This document shows, one piece after another, positions 1-10,940 of a DNA stretch of 64,000 nucleotides. The notes beneath the pieces are model-generated. The model was not told the origin of the DNA. It did not search any database and saw nothing but the letters and a program-made list of their open reading frames with translations. The DNA comes from Cynocephalus volans (lineage: Eukaryota; Chordata; Mammalia; Dermoptera; Cynocephalidae). Position 1 is the stretch's first letter. Every line of letters begins with the position of its first letter. Made by a program: the position numbers and the translations under genes. The DNA lies in the NCBI RefSeq assembly GCF_027409185.1, contig NC_084462.1, forward strand, positions 155,793,490 through 155,857,489, in the 5' to 3' direction.

Positions 1-785
1 ATTCTCCTTTGTTTTTCTTACACAAATGCTGTCAGGAGAGAACTGACTTTCTTCTTCCCACTTTCATCCTAAAGCATACTTGGAATTCTCTCAGCTCAGC
101 TGCATGCAGCCAGTGGGTTCTAGGCCTGCCCTAGGGGTCTGCGGATGTGACCACAGCAGAGCACTCAACGCACGTTCCAGCATTCTACCCTTGAGCAATG
201 TCGTGCCCGTGGCCAGGGCAGAGGCTGGGGGGCAGTGGCAGTTGCAATGCCATCATGGAGAAAATGCCACTGAAAGAAGACTAGGTTCTCAGAATACTCA
301 GAAGGTTCTTGACGGAAGTAAGACATTTGTAAATTACTGAAATAAAAATAGATGACTTGCCAAATTAATATAAATTTAAGAATTTGTTATTGCCACAATT
401 ATACCAACAGTTTAGGTGATGTACCACTTGTTGGAGAGAGAAACATTGCTTCCCTTTCTGTGATAATTTGATATGTTATTTGTGTAATATGAAAAAAAAA
501 ATTTTTAAAACATCTAATCTGATAAGCTTGACTATATCATGAAGCATATATTACCTGTTTTCTAACTAATAATGATCGTTAAACTGGTAGAGTTGACATT
601 TTAAGCAAGAGAGATGGTACAACAATGATACGATCTATGTGTTTTCAGTTACGTAGCTTCCGAAAAGAAGAGGAGGTCGCTTATGGTTATTCTGACTGCT
701 TACTGCACATTTCCTGCTTAAACTCTACATTTTCAAACCCCACCTCTGTAGCTGCCCCTTCAACTCTGCTTCACCCCTCACACGA
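1..785. other. Intergenic, no gene seen
   Basis: AT-rich non-coding sequence. The short open frames here have no splice context and no recognisable protein similarity. I see no promoter, RNA gene or clear repeat before the hairpin element at about 790. Confidence 0.6.
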
Positions 786-789
786 GGGT

Positions 790-873
790 ACTTCCAAAAC
801 TTCATGGAAAGATTCATATTACCTTTTAATTCTATTTTTTCACGAGTGTTTTGAAGTATCCTTGTACTACCTG
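790..873 (-). mobile_element. Hairpin MITE-like element, copy 1
   Basis: A stretch of about 80 bp whose ends are imperfect inverted copies of each other: a tacttccaaaacttcatgg arm answered by a cgagtgttttgaagta arm, with an AT-rich middle. The same sequence occurs in the opposite orientation near 20740. Terminal inverted arms, small size and a second copy suggest a non-autonomous Tc1/mariner-like element, but I cannot name the family. Confidence 0.5.
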
Positions 874-1119
874 TACTGTTGCTCGAGCTGGAAGCTGGGG
901 AGTCTTTGACTCCTGCCCGACTTCTCACCCTCAGCACTGACTTGCTCACCATGGCTGATAATTCGTGGCAAAAATGGCTCGGACTACATTCCACCATGCC
1001 TTTCCCATCACCACTGTCCTAATTCAGCACCTCATAATTTTTCACCTGAACAACTTCAATACCTCATAACTGGTCCCCCATCTTCTAGCTTCTCCTCACT
1101 GTAATCTTCCTCTACATTC

Positions 1120-2770
1120 ATTCATTTATTCAACAAACATGGATTGAGTGCTGACAGCAGACAAAATCATCTGCCCATGTGGAGCTAGCATTGATGTAGA
1201 GGGAGACAGATATAATAACATACTAAGTAAGACATGCAGGGCCATTATATAGGGTCTTGTCGCCGTTACAAAAAGTTGGCCTTGACTCTGAGATAAACGA
1301 GGACCCATTTGAGGGTTGTAAGCAATATGACCCAACTTAGTTTTAAAAGGATCATTCTTGGGGCCGGCCCGTGGCTCACTCGGTAGAGTGCGGTGCTGAT
1401 AACGCCAAGGCCCCGGGTTCGGATCCCATATACGGATGGCCGGTTCGCTCACTGGCTGAGCGTGGTGCTGACAACACCAAGTCAAGGGTTAAGATCCCCT
1501 TACCGGTCATCTTGTTTAAAAAATAAATAAATAAATAAATAAATAAAAAATAAAAGGATCATTCTTTCCTGGGTCTGGAATAGACTCAGGAGTGGGGGAC
1601 AAGGGATGAAACAAGGAGACTGTTTAGGAGGCTATTGCCTTAATCTAGGTGAGAGATGATAATTGCTTGGACCAGGAATGTAGCAATGGAAGTGGGAAGT
1701 CGTGTTGTATCCCGGGTATATTGAAGTTGGAGCTAATGGGATTTGCTAACAGATTGGATATGGGGTGAAAGAAATAAAGAACCATCACTGATGACTCCAG
1801 AGTTTTTGTCCTGAGTGACTGGAAGCTTGGAGTTGTGTGAACTGAGATGGGGAAAACTGCAGAAGGAGCAGATTTGGGGGAAAATATTGGGAGGTCAGTT
1901 TTGGACATGTTAAATGTAAGATAACTGTTAGACATCTAAATGAAGATATCGAGAAAACAGTTGGATAAATAAGCCAGTGGGTTAGTGTGGGAGGTCTGGG
2001 CTAGAAATATAAAATTGAGGGTGGTCAGTATGTAGCTGGGTGAGCTCACCAAGGGAGTGAATGTAGACAGAAGAGGGCCAAGGTCCGAGTCCTGGGACAT
2101 CGTGACATGGAGAGGCTGGGGGCCAAGGGGGTCAACCAAGGCAACTGAGAAGGAGTGGTCAGTGAGGTAGGAAGAAACCCAGGGGTGGGTGTTTGAGGTC
2201 CTGAGAGCCAAGTGAAGAAAGTGTTTCTAGGAGGAGGAAAAGGCCAAGTCACATAGGAATTGTGAACTGACCATTTGAGTTAGTGACGTGGAGCTATTAA
2301 GGATCTCAAGCAGCAGCTTGGGTGCAGTGGAGGGAGAAAAAGCCTGATTGGAGCAGATTTAACGGAGAGGAGAAGAAGGGGAACCGGAGACATTGAATAT
2401 GATAATTCTTTCAAGGAGTTTTGTAAAGAGGAGAGAAATGGGACAATGGCTCAAAAGGGGAAGTGGGGTTGAGAGAAGGTTTTTCAAGATAGGAGGAATA
2501 ACATATTTATAGGCTAATGACAGTGATGCCACAGAAAGATAAAATCAGTTACTGTAGGCAAGAGGGGGATAATTTTTGGAGGCATGTCCTCAGGTAGGAA
2601 GGAGGAGATGAGATCTAGTGCATACGTGCAGGGATTGACTTTGGACAGGAGAGCACTCAGGTGGCGGATGGAGAGCCGGTGTATGTACAGGTGTAGGCAG
2701 GTGGGTAAATGCAGTGTTGGGAGCTGGTGGAAGTTTCCGTTTGATTGTTTCCTCTTCTCAATGACATTGG
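1120..2770 (-). mobile_element. L2 LINE remnant, reverse transcriptase region to 3' end
   Basis: The + strand begins with the reversed L2 3' end (ttcattcatttattcaac followed by a gagtgctgac-like stretch) and runs into reversed L2 ORF2. On the - strand, fragments at 1936-2211 and 1645-1935 resemble the C-terminal part of the L2 reverse transcriptase: a WVSSYLTDHSFSV block, an SDLGPLL block aligned with the family's SVLGPLL, and a NCFLDI...MSNSYLTFNMSKTDLPIF block. The catalytic YADD region is destroyed and frames are broken, so it is a dead relic. A SINE interrupts it at 1360-1551. Confidence 0.8.
1360..1551 (+). mobile_element. Dimeric tRNA-Ile SINE (CYN-like)
   Basis: Full-length dimer. Unit 1 starts ggccggcccgtggctcac and carries a B-box-like ggttcggatccc. 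Unit 2 starts gatggccggttcgctcac and ends with ccccttaccggtcatctt, followed by a (taaa)n tail. A perfect 15-bp target-site duplication, aaaaggatcattctt, flanks it at 1345-1359 and 1552-1566. It inserted into the older L2. Each unit resembles tRNA-Ile. Confidence 0.9.
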
Positions 2771-2929
2771 CATTGGCATTTGTTCTCTATAACATGGGTC
2801 TGCATATCCATGGAATCAAAACCTTTGCTAGCTTCCTGTTGACTGTAAGGATCAAATGTCTCCGCTCCTCATAAACATGGTCTTGATCTAACTTCTCTGG
2901 AGGCACTAACCTCAACATTTGCCTGTGTT

Positions 2930-3205
2930 AAGCTGTCCTGGACTATGTGGTCCCTGAGCAGGCCAAGCTCGTTCAAGCCCCGTGTCTTTGCTCCTACTGT
3001 AGTCTCGGCTTGAACAGCCCTTCTCCCACTTTTCCACTGACAAACCCCTACTCCTCTTTTAAAATCCCACTGAAATGTCACTGCTTCTCTGAATTAACAT
3101 CACATCTTCCCCTTTAGACTGTGAGCTCCCTCTTTGTGTCCCCAAGCAGTGCCTGACTGCCAATTGTCACCAAATAGATGTTTGCTGATTTAGTTGAGTA
3201 AATTG
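2930..3205 (+). mobile_element. L2 3'-end-like fragment
   Basis: Degenerate L2-type 3' region on the + strand, with the 'aaatgtcactgcttctctga', 'gactgtgagctccctctttg' and 'agatgtttgctgatttagtt' blocks that follow the L2 3' consensus order. Confidence 0.5.
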
Positions 3206-3735
3206 TTCCATGGACGTTTCATTTATACTAAATTTCCTCTCCTCAAAAGAGGTACTTTATTTCAGATCCCTCTAGCACCTGGCACAGAGCTTTGAGCATG
3301 GAACATAATCAATACATACGTACATACATACGAATTAGAAGAGCATAGAACTGCCAACTCTAACAAATCTCCCTTGTGGGTTATAGAAGGTATTGTTTCT
3401 GAGGTTCCGTGTAGTCTGTGTGCTCTAGAAGGCAGAACTACTAGGGTAAGAGATGGGGACAATATGTTTAATGAAGCAACAATGAGCAGAAAGATCTTGA
3501 GGTCAGAAACTGGAAATCCAGCTAGACTCCACTGTGGTCTGATGCCCAGAGATGTTTACGCCCATACAATCATGGAAACTCTGCATCTGGGCTGCTGAGA
3601 AACAGGAAACCTCTTTGCTGAGGCCAGCGTACTGCCAAAAGCCCTTTATCTGGGTGAGCCTGCATGATGTAGCAATGCTTTCTGTTTGAAAATTAACTAG
3701 CAGCACTCTCATATTCACTGATAGAAGTAGCAATG
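3206..3735. other. Intergenic, no gene seen
   Basis: Unassigned non-coding sequence with a short tacg/tacata repeat near 3313-3332. The small open frames on both strands overlap one another and have no coding context. Confidence 0.5.
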
Positions 3736-4143
3736 GTCACAGCCCTTTAAAAATAGCTTTATTGCTCTTCTTAGATTATGAAAGTGATGCAGGACCATTT
3801 TACTTTCCAAAGATAGAAATGTATTAAGAGGAAAAGGAAGACACCTACAATGCTGCCTCCCAGAGAAAACCACAGTTAACGTTTTGGTGTTCATTATTTT
3901 TTCCAAACTCTTTTCTCTGTGTTCAGAGAAATTTACATAATTTCTTAAAATTACATACATTTTTAAAAAATGAAAATGGTATTATAGATACATAGTTGTA
4001 TAGCTTCCTTTTTTCTCTTTCATGCCAGTGAATATCAATCTGCAGCAACATTGTGAGAGCTGATAATATTTCATTGTAGAGATCTGCCATAATTTATTTA
4101 ATAAATTCCCTTTTAATAGATTTCTTTCTATATTTTCCCTATT

Positions 4144-4400
4144 ACAGTAGTATAGACAATATAGTATGGAGTTTGAGAGCAGGGACCCCAAAGTCAGTCT
4201 GCCTCTATATGAATCCCTAGAGGCACTTAACTAGTTTTGTGACCTCTCTGTACCTCAGTTTTCTCATCACTAAAATGGGAATAACCATAATACCTACTAT
4301 TATTGTAAGGTTGTTATGAGTATCTAATGAGTTGACATATGTCATGTTTTTAGAACAATTCCTGGCACACAATAATTGCTGATACGTGTTAGCAATTGTG
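4144..4400 (+). mobile_element. MIR SINE
   Basis: Starts with the MIR 5' block acagtagtatag and continues through 'tgtgacctctctgtacctc', 'cactaaaatgggaataacc' and 'cctggcacacaataattgc'. Nearly full length, + orientation, lying inside the old L1M. Confidence 0.8.
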
Positions 4401-4719
4401 TTTATGAGTAATATTGGGATTAATGCTCCTACATATATCTTTTGGGACTACATTTTTTGAAGTGGAAATATTGGGTCAAAGACTAAGTTTATGTTAAACT
4501 TTTATACTTCTTCCCTAACTGCCCTCCAGAAATGTACCAACTGATTGGGGTAGACATGAGGGACTGGAGGAGAACTTTCAATTTTTACACTGTATATTTC
4601 TGTATTAATTGAATTTTCATAAGAGTGTATTCATGGGTTACTTGTATATATATACTTTTAAATTGCCAATTTGCTCTCCTACCAATATATCTAAAAAAGA
4701 ACACATATCCCCTTATCTT

Positions 4720-4822
4720 AATTTTTTCTGGTGAGGGGGCAGCTGTCTGGTACAGGGATCTGAACCCGTGACCTTGGTATTATAAGGATGCTCTCTAAAC
4801 AACTGAGTGAACTGGCTAGCCC
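4720..4822 (-). mobile_element. Monomeric tRNA-Ile SINE (CYN-like)
   Basis: Single tRNA-like unit in reverse: T-rich tail, 'ggggatctgaacccgtgacc'-type B-box complement, then 'gagtgaactggctagccc'. Target-site duplication atccccttatctt at 4707-4719 and 4823-4835. Confidence 0.8.
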
Positions 4823-4979
4823 ATCCCCTTATCTTTATCAACAGTGGGCCTTGTCTTTTAAATCTTTGCCAACATGGTGGGTGAAAATGTTACCTTCTTA
4901 TTTATATTTCTTTGATTCTCAGTAATCTCACTCATTTTTTCATGTGTATTTCAGAAAATATTTATGTGGTATATATTAA

Positions 4980-5560
4980 GAAACTTTAAAATATTTATAC
5001 CATTTGAGTCAATGATTCTATGTCTATGAAGTTAAGCGAAAAAAATGATGGTTATACCTATGACTTTATGTCAAAGATCGTCATCCCAGTATTATTTACA
5101 AGGATAGGGACTATTTAAATAAATCATAGAGTATGGTATCATCTACATGATGCCACATTATGCAACTATTTAAAAAACTCATGTTTAAGCAGAGTTTATG
5201 CAAGCTTATTTTATACTAACTGTGGAGTAAGAGAAAATTAGATATTAAAATACAAAGAAAACAGATGAGAAAGAAATACATCGAAATGTTATCGATAGTT
5301 GTTTATGGGTGATGGAACCATTGGTATTTTTTTCTCTATTTCTTCTTTTCACTTTTCGGTATTTTCCATATTTGCAATGGATATGTTTTCACTTTTGTAG
5401 TTTAAAAAAAAGGCAATCCTTGCTTTTGTTAATTAAAAATTTGCATTTATGGGGGAGGCTATGCATGTTGGGGATATATGGGAAATCTCTCCTTTCCATT
5501 CAATTTTTCTGTGAACCTAAAACTGCTCTAAAAAATACAGTCTATTTAAAAACTAACACA
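4980..5560 (+). mobile_element. L1M 3' end
   Basis: L1-type 3' sequence in + orientation: 'tattatttacaaggatagg', 'gcaactatttaaaaaactc', 'tgtgaacctaaaactgctct' and 'aaaaaatacagtctattt' followed by an A/AAC-rich tail. Confidence 0.6.
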
Positions 5561-6440
5561 CACACAACAACAACATCTTGTAATTTCTCTCGCTGACTCT
5601 TCCAGATATACACTCCTGGGAACCAGACATAAAAAAGCCCCACTGGAGAAGCACACTTAGCTATAAACATAAGCACAGAACTCAGGGTTAGTAAGATAAC
5701 TGCAAAGTTATGTGGGATTTTCTAGCTAGAAAGTGTAAAATGAGGGTGAGGTTGAATTTCAAGTAAATAATAGGCATAAGAGAAAAGCCGTGTGTTGTCT
5801 CCTTTCAGCTGTAGTGTTAGAGCCCATGAGCATGAGCTGAAAAAGGATGGCCAGTGTCTGCAGGAACGTTGACTGCACAGATCACCTCCTAACCTGACAG
5901 CCTTCTGCCTGGGAGCCTGTGCCCTTCCGTGGGAGATCCCTGGAGAGCTCCCAAAGCTCTGCCCAAGTTGGGCAAAGGGCAAGAGCTGCCCACAGGCCCG
6001 GCTGAGATGAGACCAGCAGCTCACAGGCTGTGTCTCCGCTTCCACGGCATGTACACATTCAGGAAGCAGCAAGCACCTCTGACACACTCCAGCTGGGGCA
6101 TAGAGAACTGATCAATAAAGCAAGGTGGGCAATGGGGAGTCCTTAGATAAAAGGCACCTTATGAAGCCTAAGAGAAGTTAACTCATTCTCATCACTGTCA
6201 TTGAAGCTTGATCCAGATTTATACAAGAAGATCAACTGATAGTTCCTTGATGAAGTTCCTGCTTTTCTTTCAAAAGGTTTTTCTTGGGAAACTTAGTGTT
6301 TTTCTTTGCAGTATTTTGTTCATTTATTTCTAGATTCAGTTGGATTCCAACTGGATCAGCCTTCTGCCCAGTAGATGACCACCCACAACATAGTTGGAGA
6401 AATACGGAGGAAAATGCCTTATTCTGAAACAGCCTCTCCT
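5561..6440. other. Intergenic, no gene seen
   Basis: Moderately GC-rich unique sequence around 5800-6110 with short open frames on both strands, and a chance aataaa at about 6114. There is no homology or consistent splice structure that I can read, so I do not call a gene. Confidence 0.5.
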
Positions 6441-6446
6441 ATGCAG

Positions 6447-7115
6447 ATGTCATGGGATCTAAGGGCTCACAACCGGTGTTTCATAATAATGATCACATAA
6501 TCACAGTTATATATGAATACATTTTTGTCTCACCTACACTATCACTAAACAGCCTTCCATCCAAATACTTACCAGACCCAGTTAACTTTAGCTCCAGTGT
6601 AACACTTGTTCAGGGTAGCACATTTCAGTCATACAACATTTTTACATTTTACTAAGGTGTTTTCATATACAACCTCATCTCTGTTTCCTTCTCAAAGTTG
6701 AGAGGCCCCCTGCATTGTCCCCATTCTGCTGTGGGCCGGAGGTCACCCCATCCATCTTTGGTCCAGCCCGGAGCAGCTCTCCCTGCTGCACTGGCTGATG
6801 GTGGCAGTGGAGAGAGGGGGTCAGACTGATGGGCCCAAGCCACACCGCCCTGTCCATTGACAGACACAGACACAACCAGGTCAGAAGCCCTGGTTGTCAT
6901 AGCCCTGGTGGCTGTGAACTATGGAATGATCTACTGAAAGTTGGGCCGATGTCAGAATCTCTAGCTCTTATGTGATCTTATGCAAGTTAACGTTGCCTCT
7001 ATCCCTGCTCAGTTTCTCCGTCTGTAAAGTGGGGTTGATAACAGTCCATCTCCTAGGATTGTGGTAAGGATCACATGTGATAAAACGTGCCAAGGGCTCT
7101 GCACTCTCCCGCACT
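6447..7115 (+). repeat. Local duplication, copy A
   Basis: About 0.6 kb is repeated in direct orientation about 3.09 kb downstream (copy B, 9537-10135). Shared landmarks in order: catgggatctaag, 'ggtgtttcataataatga', 'aatacttaccagacccagtt', 'gttgagaggccccctgcatt', 'ccctgctgcactggctgat' and 'gaactatggaatgatctac'. A MIR-type tail near 6945-7115 is included in both copies. Confidence 0.85.
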
Positions 7116-7135
7116 GATAATAGTCACTCCTTAAA
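6940..7135 (+). mobile_element. MIR SINE fragment
   Basis: MIR-like block order: 'tgatcttatgcaagttaac', 'cagtttctccgtctgtaaag', 'tggggttgataac', then 'aggattgtggtaaggatc'. It lies at the end of duplication copy A. Confidence 0.6.
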
Positions 7136-7520
7136 TTGCAGTGTCTTTTCATCTTATGATGGGTTCGGGAGCCCCCACAGCCCTAGAACTCTAGCAGTGC
7201 AAGAGGCTTAGGGAGCATCTAGTACAGTGATTGGTTTCCAGACTTTTAGATTTCAATCATTAATGAAATGAAAAGAAAAAATGTCGGACCAGCTCAAGAG
7301 TTGCCGACATTTTAATTTGCAGGTTAGGGCATAAAAAATAAGGGCACAGAAGACTACAATCTACTATAATTTTTAAAAGAAAAGAATCTTAACTAGCCAG
7401 TTTACAAAAAAAGGGGGGGGGGAAGAGCATAACATGCAAAAAAATTAGCTTTGTGAAAACGCTTTACACTGTCTTTTCTTATTTATCTGAAAACGTCACA
7501 GGCCATTGTTAGTGATCCTT
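7136..7520. other. Intergenic, no gene seen
   Basis: Unassigned sequence with short homopolymer runs, including a G run at about 7412-7421. Confidence 0.5.
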
Positions 7521-7524
7521 GGGT

Positions 7525-7640
7525 CTTCGTGGCATGCCCTCGCTTATGGATGAGGAAACAGAAGCCCAGAGAGGTGAAGTGACATGCTCAAGGTCACACA
7601 GTGGCTGTGATGCTTCATTGCTATGTAGGAAAACACTCCT
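7525..7640 (-). mobile_element. MIR SINE fragment
   Basis: Reversed MIR core: 'gatgaggaaacagaagccc', 'agagaggtgaagtgacatg' and 'caaggtcacacagtggctg'. Confidence 0.65.
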
Positions 7641-7859
7641 GGACATCAGAGATCCTATCCTGTGGCTGTACAGGTGCCTGGGCTGGGATTTAGGAGGTCT
7701 GGGCACTATTGCCAGCCTTTGCACTGGAGCTGCACTTGCAGCTTTTCTAAAATGGGGTTGATAATCTCTCCCCTGCCCAGGACTGGTGTGAGAACCTAAT
7801 GAAAGAAGAGCTTCGAAAGGGCTACAGAGATGCATTCCTCTATTACGGAGCAAGGTATT

Positions 7860-8062
7860 AGGAATTGAAATGTCTCCATGTCTGTAATTTCCTTGGAAGT
7901 ATTTCAGCCAACAGAAATAGAGGAAGCAAATATGGCAATATATTAACAATGGTTAAATCCAGGTGATAGGTATAGGGATGGGTATTATTATGCTAGTCTC
8001 TCCAATTTTCTGCATACTTGAAAATTTTTATAACAAACATTCTGTGATTTAAAAAAAAAAGC
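7860..8062 (+). mobile_element. L1M 3' terminal fragment
   Basis: Typical L1 tail features: 'ttaacaatggttaaatcca', 'ggtgataggtatagggatg', 'ttctgcatacttgaaaattt' and a terminal A run at 8050-8060. Confidence 0.55.
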
Positions 8063-8925
8063 ATTCTGGCAAGGTAAATGGAAGGGATGGTATTACTCAC
8101 AAAGAAGTGCTCAGAGGGGTCCGAGTCCTGGACTCTGCACCAGGTGGGGCCCACCACCCTAGGAGATGGAGCAGCCCACTCTTCACCAGTCTTGGGCAGA
8201 CAGAGCCATGGTCAGGAAGTGATTTTGGTTTCCCTGCTTCCTCCCCGTGCAGGCCTGATGCCCCTGGCTGGGTGAGGGGAGCCTCCCGCCCCTTCTCAGT
8301 GCAAGACACTATCTGACAGACCCAGCCCTGCTGCAGCCACTGACTCTGGGGACAGTGGGGACTGCTGAGCGCAGCCAATCATCAAGGGGGGGCTTATGAA
8401 TATGCAAATAGAGGCCAGAGCTGGTTGGCTGCACCCCTGCAATTTCCCACCTCTACCCCAACTCAGGTGCCCTGAAAAGCCAGCTCAGAGAGGACCTTTC
8501 TGAAAAGCCATCTGTTCTGTCCTTGCCTAAGAACCCACAGAGCCTCTTGAAAATTTGGGGACTGAATTCCCTAGCTTCTCCCATTGTTCTGGCCTCTAGC
8601 GGGGAGTTCCTGAGCTCTACTTCCAAATTCCCCAGCAAGGCAGCTCCAATGTGAACGTCTTTCCCCCTGTCCTTCAGCATCTTGAGGAGACTGGAATCAC
8701 ACAGCATCAAAATATGGCATCTCAGATCTGCAGGAAGGAGAGGCTGTGTGGACTCTTCCTCCAGCAGAAGTCCCAGTGTCGTTGCGGAGGCTGGTTTCTG
8801 GGCCAAAAGTGCCCATCCCTGAGAGAGCTGGGGAGGACTCACTGGCCAAATCCATTTATCCCCAAATAGCCCCCGAATTTTGCTATCTTCTCCTCCTTCA
8901 GCTTGGGAAATGGAATGAATGTTGT
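8063..8925. other. Unique GC-moderate intergenic block
   Basis: No repeat recognised. Near 8370-8410 a ccaat motif is followed by ttatgaatatgcaaat, which contains the octamer atgcaaat. This could mark a regulatory element. Overlapping open frames on both strands (8078-8378, 8453-8992) lack ATG, splice or homology support. Confidence 0.4.
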
Positions 8926-8929
8926 GTAA

Positions 8930-9110
8930 CACAGCAATGAAAATCAATGAACTACAGCTCAACTTGTCAACGTGGATACATCCTGAAAACATAATATCGA
9001 GTGAAACAAGTTAAGTCACAGGATGATACAGGCACTGTGATTCCATTTCTGTTAGATTCAAGAATAGGTAAAAACAACAACAACAACAACAACAAAAAAC
9101 CCATCCCAAA
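8930..9110 (+). mobile_element. L1M-like 3' fragment with (AAC)n
   Basis: L1 3'-type sequence ('caatgaactacagctcaac', 'gtgaaacaagttaagtcac', 'tgattccatttctgttag') ending in an aac repeat at about 9068-9094. Confidence 0.5.
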
Positions 9111-9530
9111 ACAAAACAAAGAAGTCTCTATTTTCACTCTATATTTATCTATCCATTATTTTAAATTACAACCAAATGGAGAAACAGATAAAATCTAAGC
9201 ATCATAGATAATATAGAGTGAATATAGGGCTTAATCCCTATTTTAAGGAGCCCAGAGATGAAAGGATAGGCTACAGCCCCATCTACCATCTGGTCAATAA
9301 AATTCATGAATACATCAGCAAGGTTACGAGCATATGGTTCAGACCACACATACGAATACTCGGGGGAAAAGAATGCTGTGTGTATTATTCAAGGTGAGCT
9401 GCCCACTCTGGTGTTTTCTATTAACTGAGCCACTTAATCCTTTCTAAAAACACAAATTTCTTTTCTTATATAATTTGAAAGTAAATCCATCTTTTTCTCA
9501 ATTTAAAAAACAGGCAAAAATGTGTATAGT
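9111..9530. other. Intergenic, no gene seen
   Basis: AT-rich sequence with nothing I can assign. Confidence 0.5.
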
Positions 9531-9536
9531 TTAGGA

Positions 9537-10135
9537 TACATGGGATCTAAGAGCTCACAACTGGTGTTTCATAATAATGACCACTTAGTCACATTTATAT
9601 ATGAAACATTTTTGTCTCACCTACAGTATCACTGAATAGCCTCCGGTCCAAATACTTACCAGACCCAGTTAACTTTAGCTGCCAATATACGATTTGTTCA
9701 GGGTAGCACATCTGAAAGTCATACAACATTCTTACACTTTACTAAGGTGTTTGCATATACAACCTCATCTCTTTTCTTTGTCCAAGTTGAGAGGCCCCCT
9801 ACATTGTCCCCATTCTGCTGTGGGCCAGAGGCTGCTATGTCCATCTCTGGCCCAGCCCTAAGCAGCTCTCCCTGCTGCACTGGCTGATGGTGGCGGTGGG
9901 GAGAGAGGGTCAGACTGATGAGCCCAGGCCACACCACCCTGTCCATTGACAGACATAGACACAACTGGGTCAGAAGCCCTGGTGGTCATAGCCCCGGCGG
10001 CTGTGAACTATGGAATGATCTACCAAATGTTAGACCTAGTTTGGAATTGCTAGCTCTTCCATGACCTAACACAAGTTAACCCTGTTGTTCCTCCCTATCA
10101 GTTTCTCCATCTATAAAATTGAAGCTATAATGAAA
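9537..10135 (+). repeat. Local duplication, copy B
   Basis: Direct copy of 6447-7115, diverged by substitutions and small indels (for example 'gggctcacaaccggtg' in A against 'gagctcacaactggtg' here). It ends just before the MaLR provirus at 10157. Confidence 0.85.
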
Positions 10136-10156
10136 ACAAGGGGATGGCTAATATAC

Positions 10157-10573
10157 ATGTATTAGTCCATTTCTGTTGCTTATAACAAAACATGTGGAAC
10201 TGGATAATTTGTAAGAAAATGAAATTTATTGCTTATAGTTTTGGAGGTTGGGAAGTTCAAAGTCCAAGGAACACATCTGGTGAAGGCCATGTTGGTGGTG
10301 ACAGTGACACAGGATTCTCACATGGCAGAATGGCAGAGCAGAGAGAGACTAACCTCCTCATTCACTCTCCTTTTAAAGCCCTCAGAACCACTCCCATTAT
10401 TCCAAGAATGGATCAATCCATTCATGAAGGTACAGTCCTCACAATCCAATCACCTCTCCAAGGCCGCACTGTTCAACTACCACAGTAGGATTTCCCACCC
10501 TCTTAACACTGTCACTGTGGGGACCAAGCCTCCAACACATTAAACTTTGGGGGGACACAATTCAATCCGTAAT
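10157..10573 (-). repeat. MaLR 3' LTR
   Basis: Lower-coordinate LTR. It pairs with 12294-12712, sharing for example 'ccctcagaaccactcccatt' and 'accaagcctccaacacatta'. Because the element is on the - strand, this is its 3' LTR. Confidence 0.8.
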
Positions 10574-10772
10574 ATTCTTCCCCTGACCCCCAAAGTTCAT
10601 GTCTTTGTTGCAGGTATATACATTCATTTCATCCCCAAAGTCTTAACTTGTTTCAACTCAAAAGTCCAAAATTCAAAGTCCCATCTGTGAAATCAAAACA
10701 AGTTATCTGCTTCCAAGATACAATGGTAGGACAAACATAGGGTACATATTCCCATTCCAAAAGGGGAAAATA

Positions 10773-10940
10773 GGGGGCCGGCCCATGGCTCACTCGGGAG
10801 AGTGTGGTGCTGATAACACCAAGGCCACAGGTTCAGATCCCATATAGGGATGGCCGGTTCGCTCACTGGCTGAACATGGTGCTGACAACACCAAGTCAAG
10901 GGTTAAGATCCCCTTACCGGTCGTCTTTTTTGAGAAAAAA
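10773..10940 (+). mobile_element. Dimeric tRNA-Ile SINE (CYN-like)
   Basis: Full dimer ('ggccggcccatggctcac' ... 'ccccttaccggtcgtctttt') with a short A/G-rich tail, inserted in the MaLR internal region. The flanks ggggaaaatag and ggggagaatag look like a slightly diverged target-site duplication. Confidence 0.85.

Larger units (their letters stand above)
3740..4960 (-). mobile_element. Old L1M fragment, interrupted
   Basis: Reads as reversed L1 ORF2/3' sequence: 'ccataatttatttaataaat', 'gaagtggaaatattgggtc', 'actgccctccagaaatgtac' and 'ctcactcattttttcatgtg' occur in the usual antisense L1 order. It is split by a MIR at 4144-4400 and a monomeric SINE at 4720-4822. Confidence 0.65.

Noticed and set aside
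1936-2211. Novel minus-strand protein gene
   Set aside because: The frame matches the L2 reverse transcriptase C-terminus with its catalytic motif destroyed.
5800-6120. Terminal exon ending at an aataaa near 6114
   Set aside because: There is an upstream pyrimidine-rich ag, but no partner exon, no homology and only short overlapping frames.
8453-8992. 179-codon minus-strand frame
   Set aside because: Overlaps plus-strand frames of similar length, runs into an L1-like repeat at its start and shows no family similarity.
6447-10135. LTR pair of an endogenous retrovirus
   Set aside because: Both copies carry a MIR-type end and lack TG...CA termini and internal retroviral landmarks. A genomic duplication fits better.
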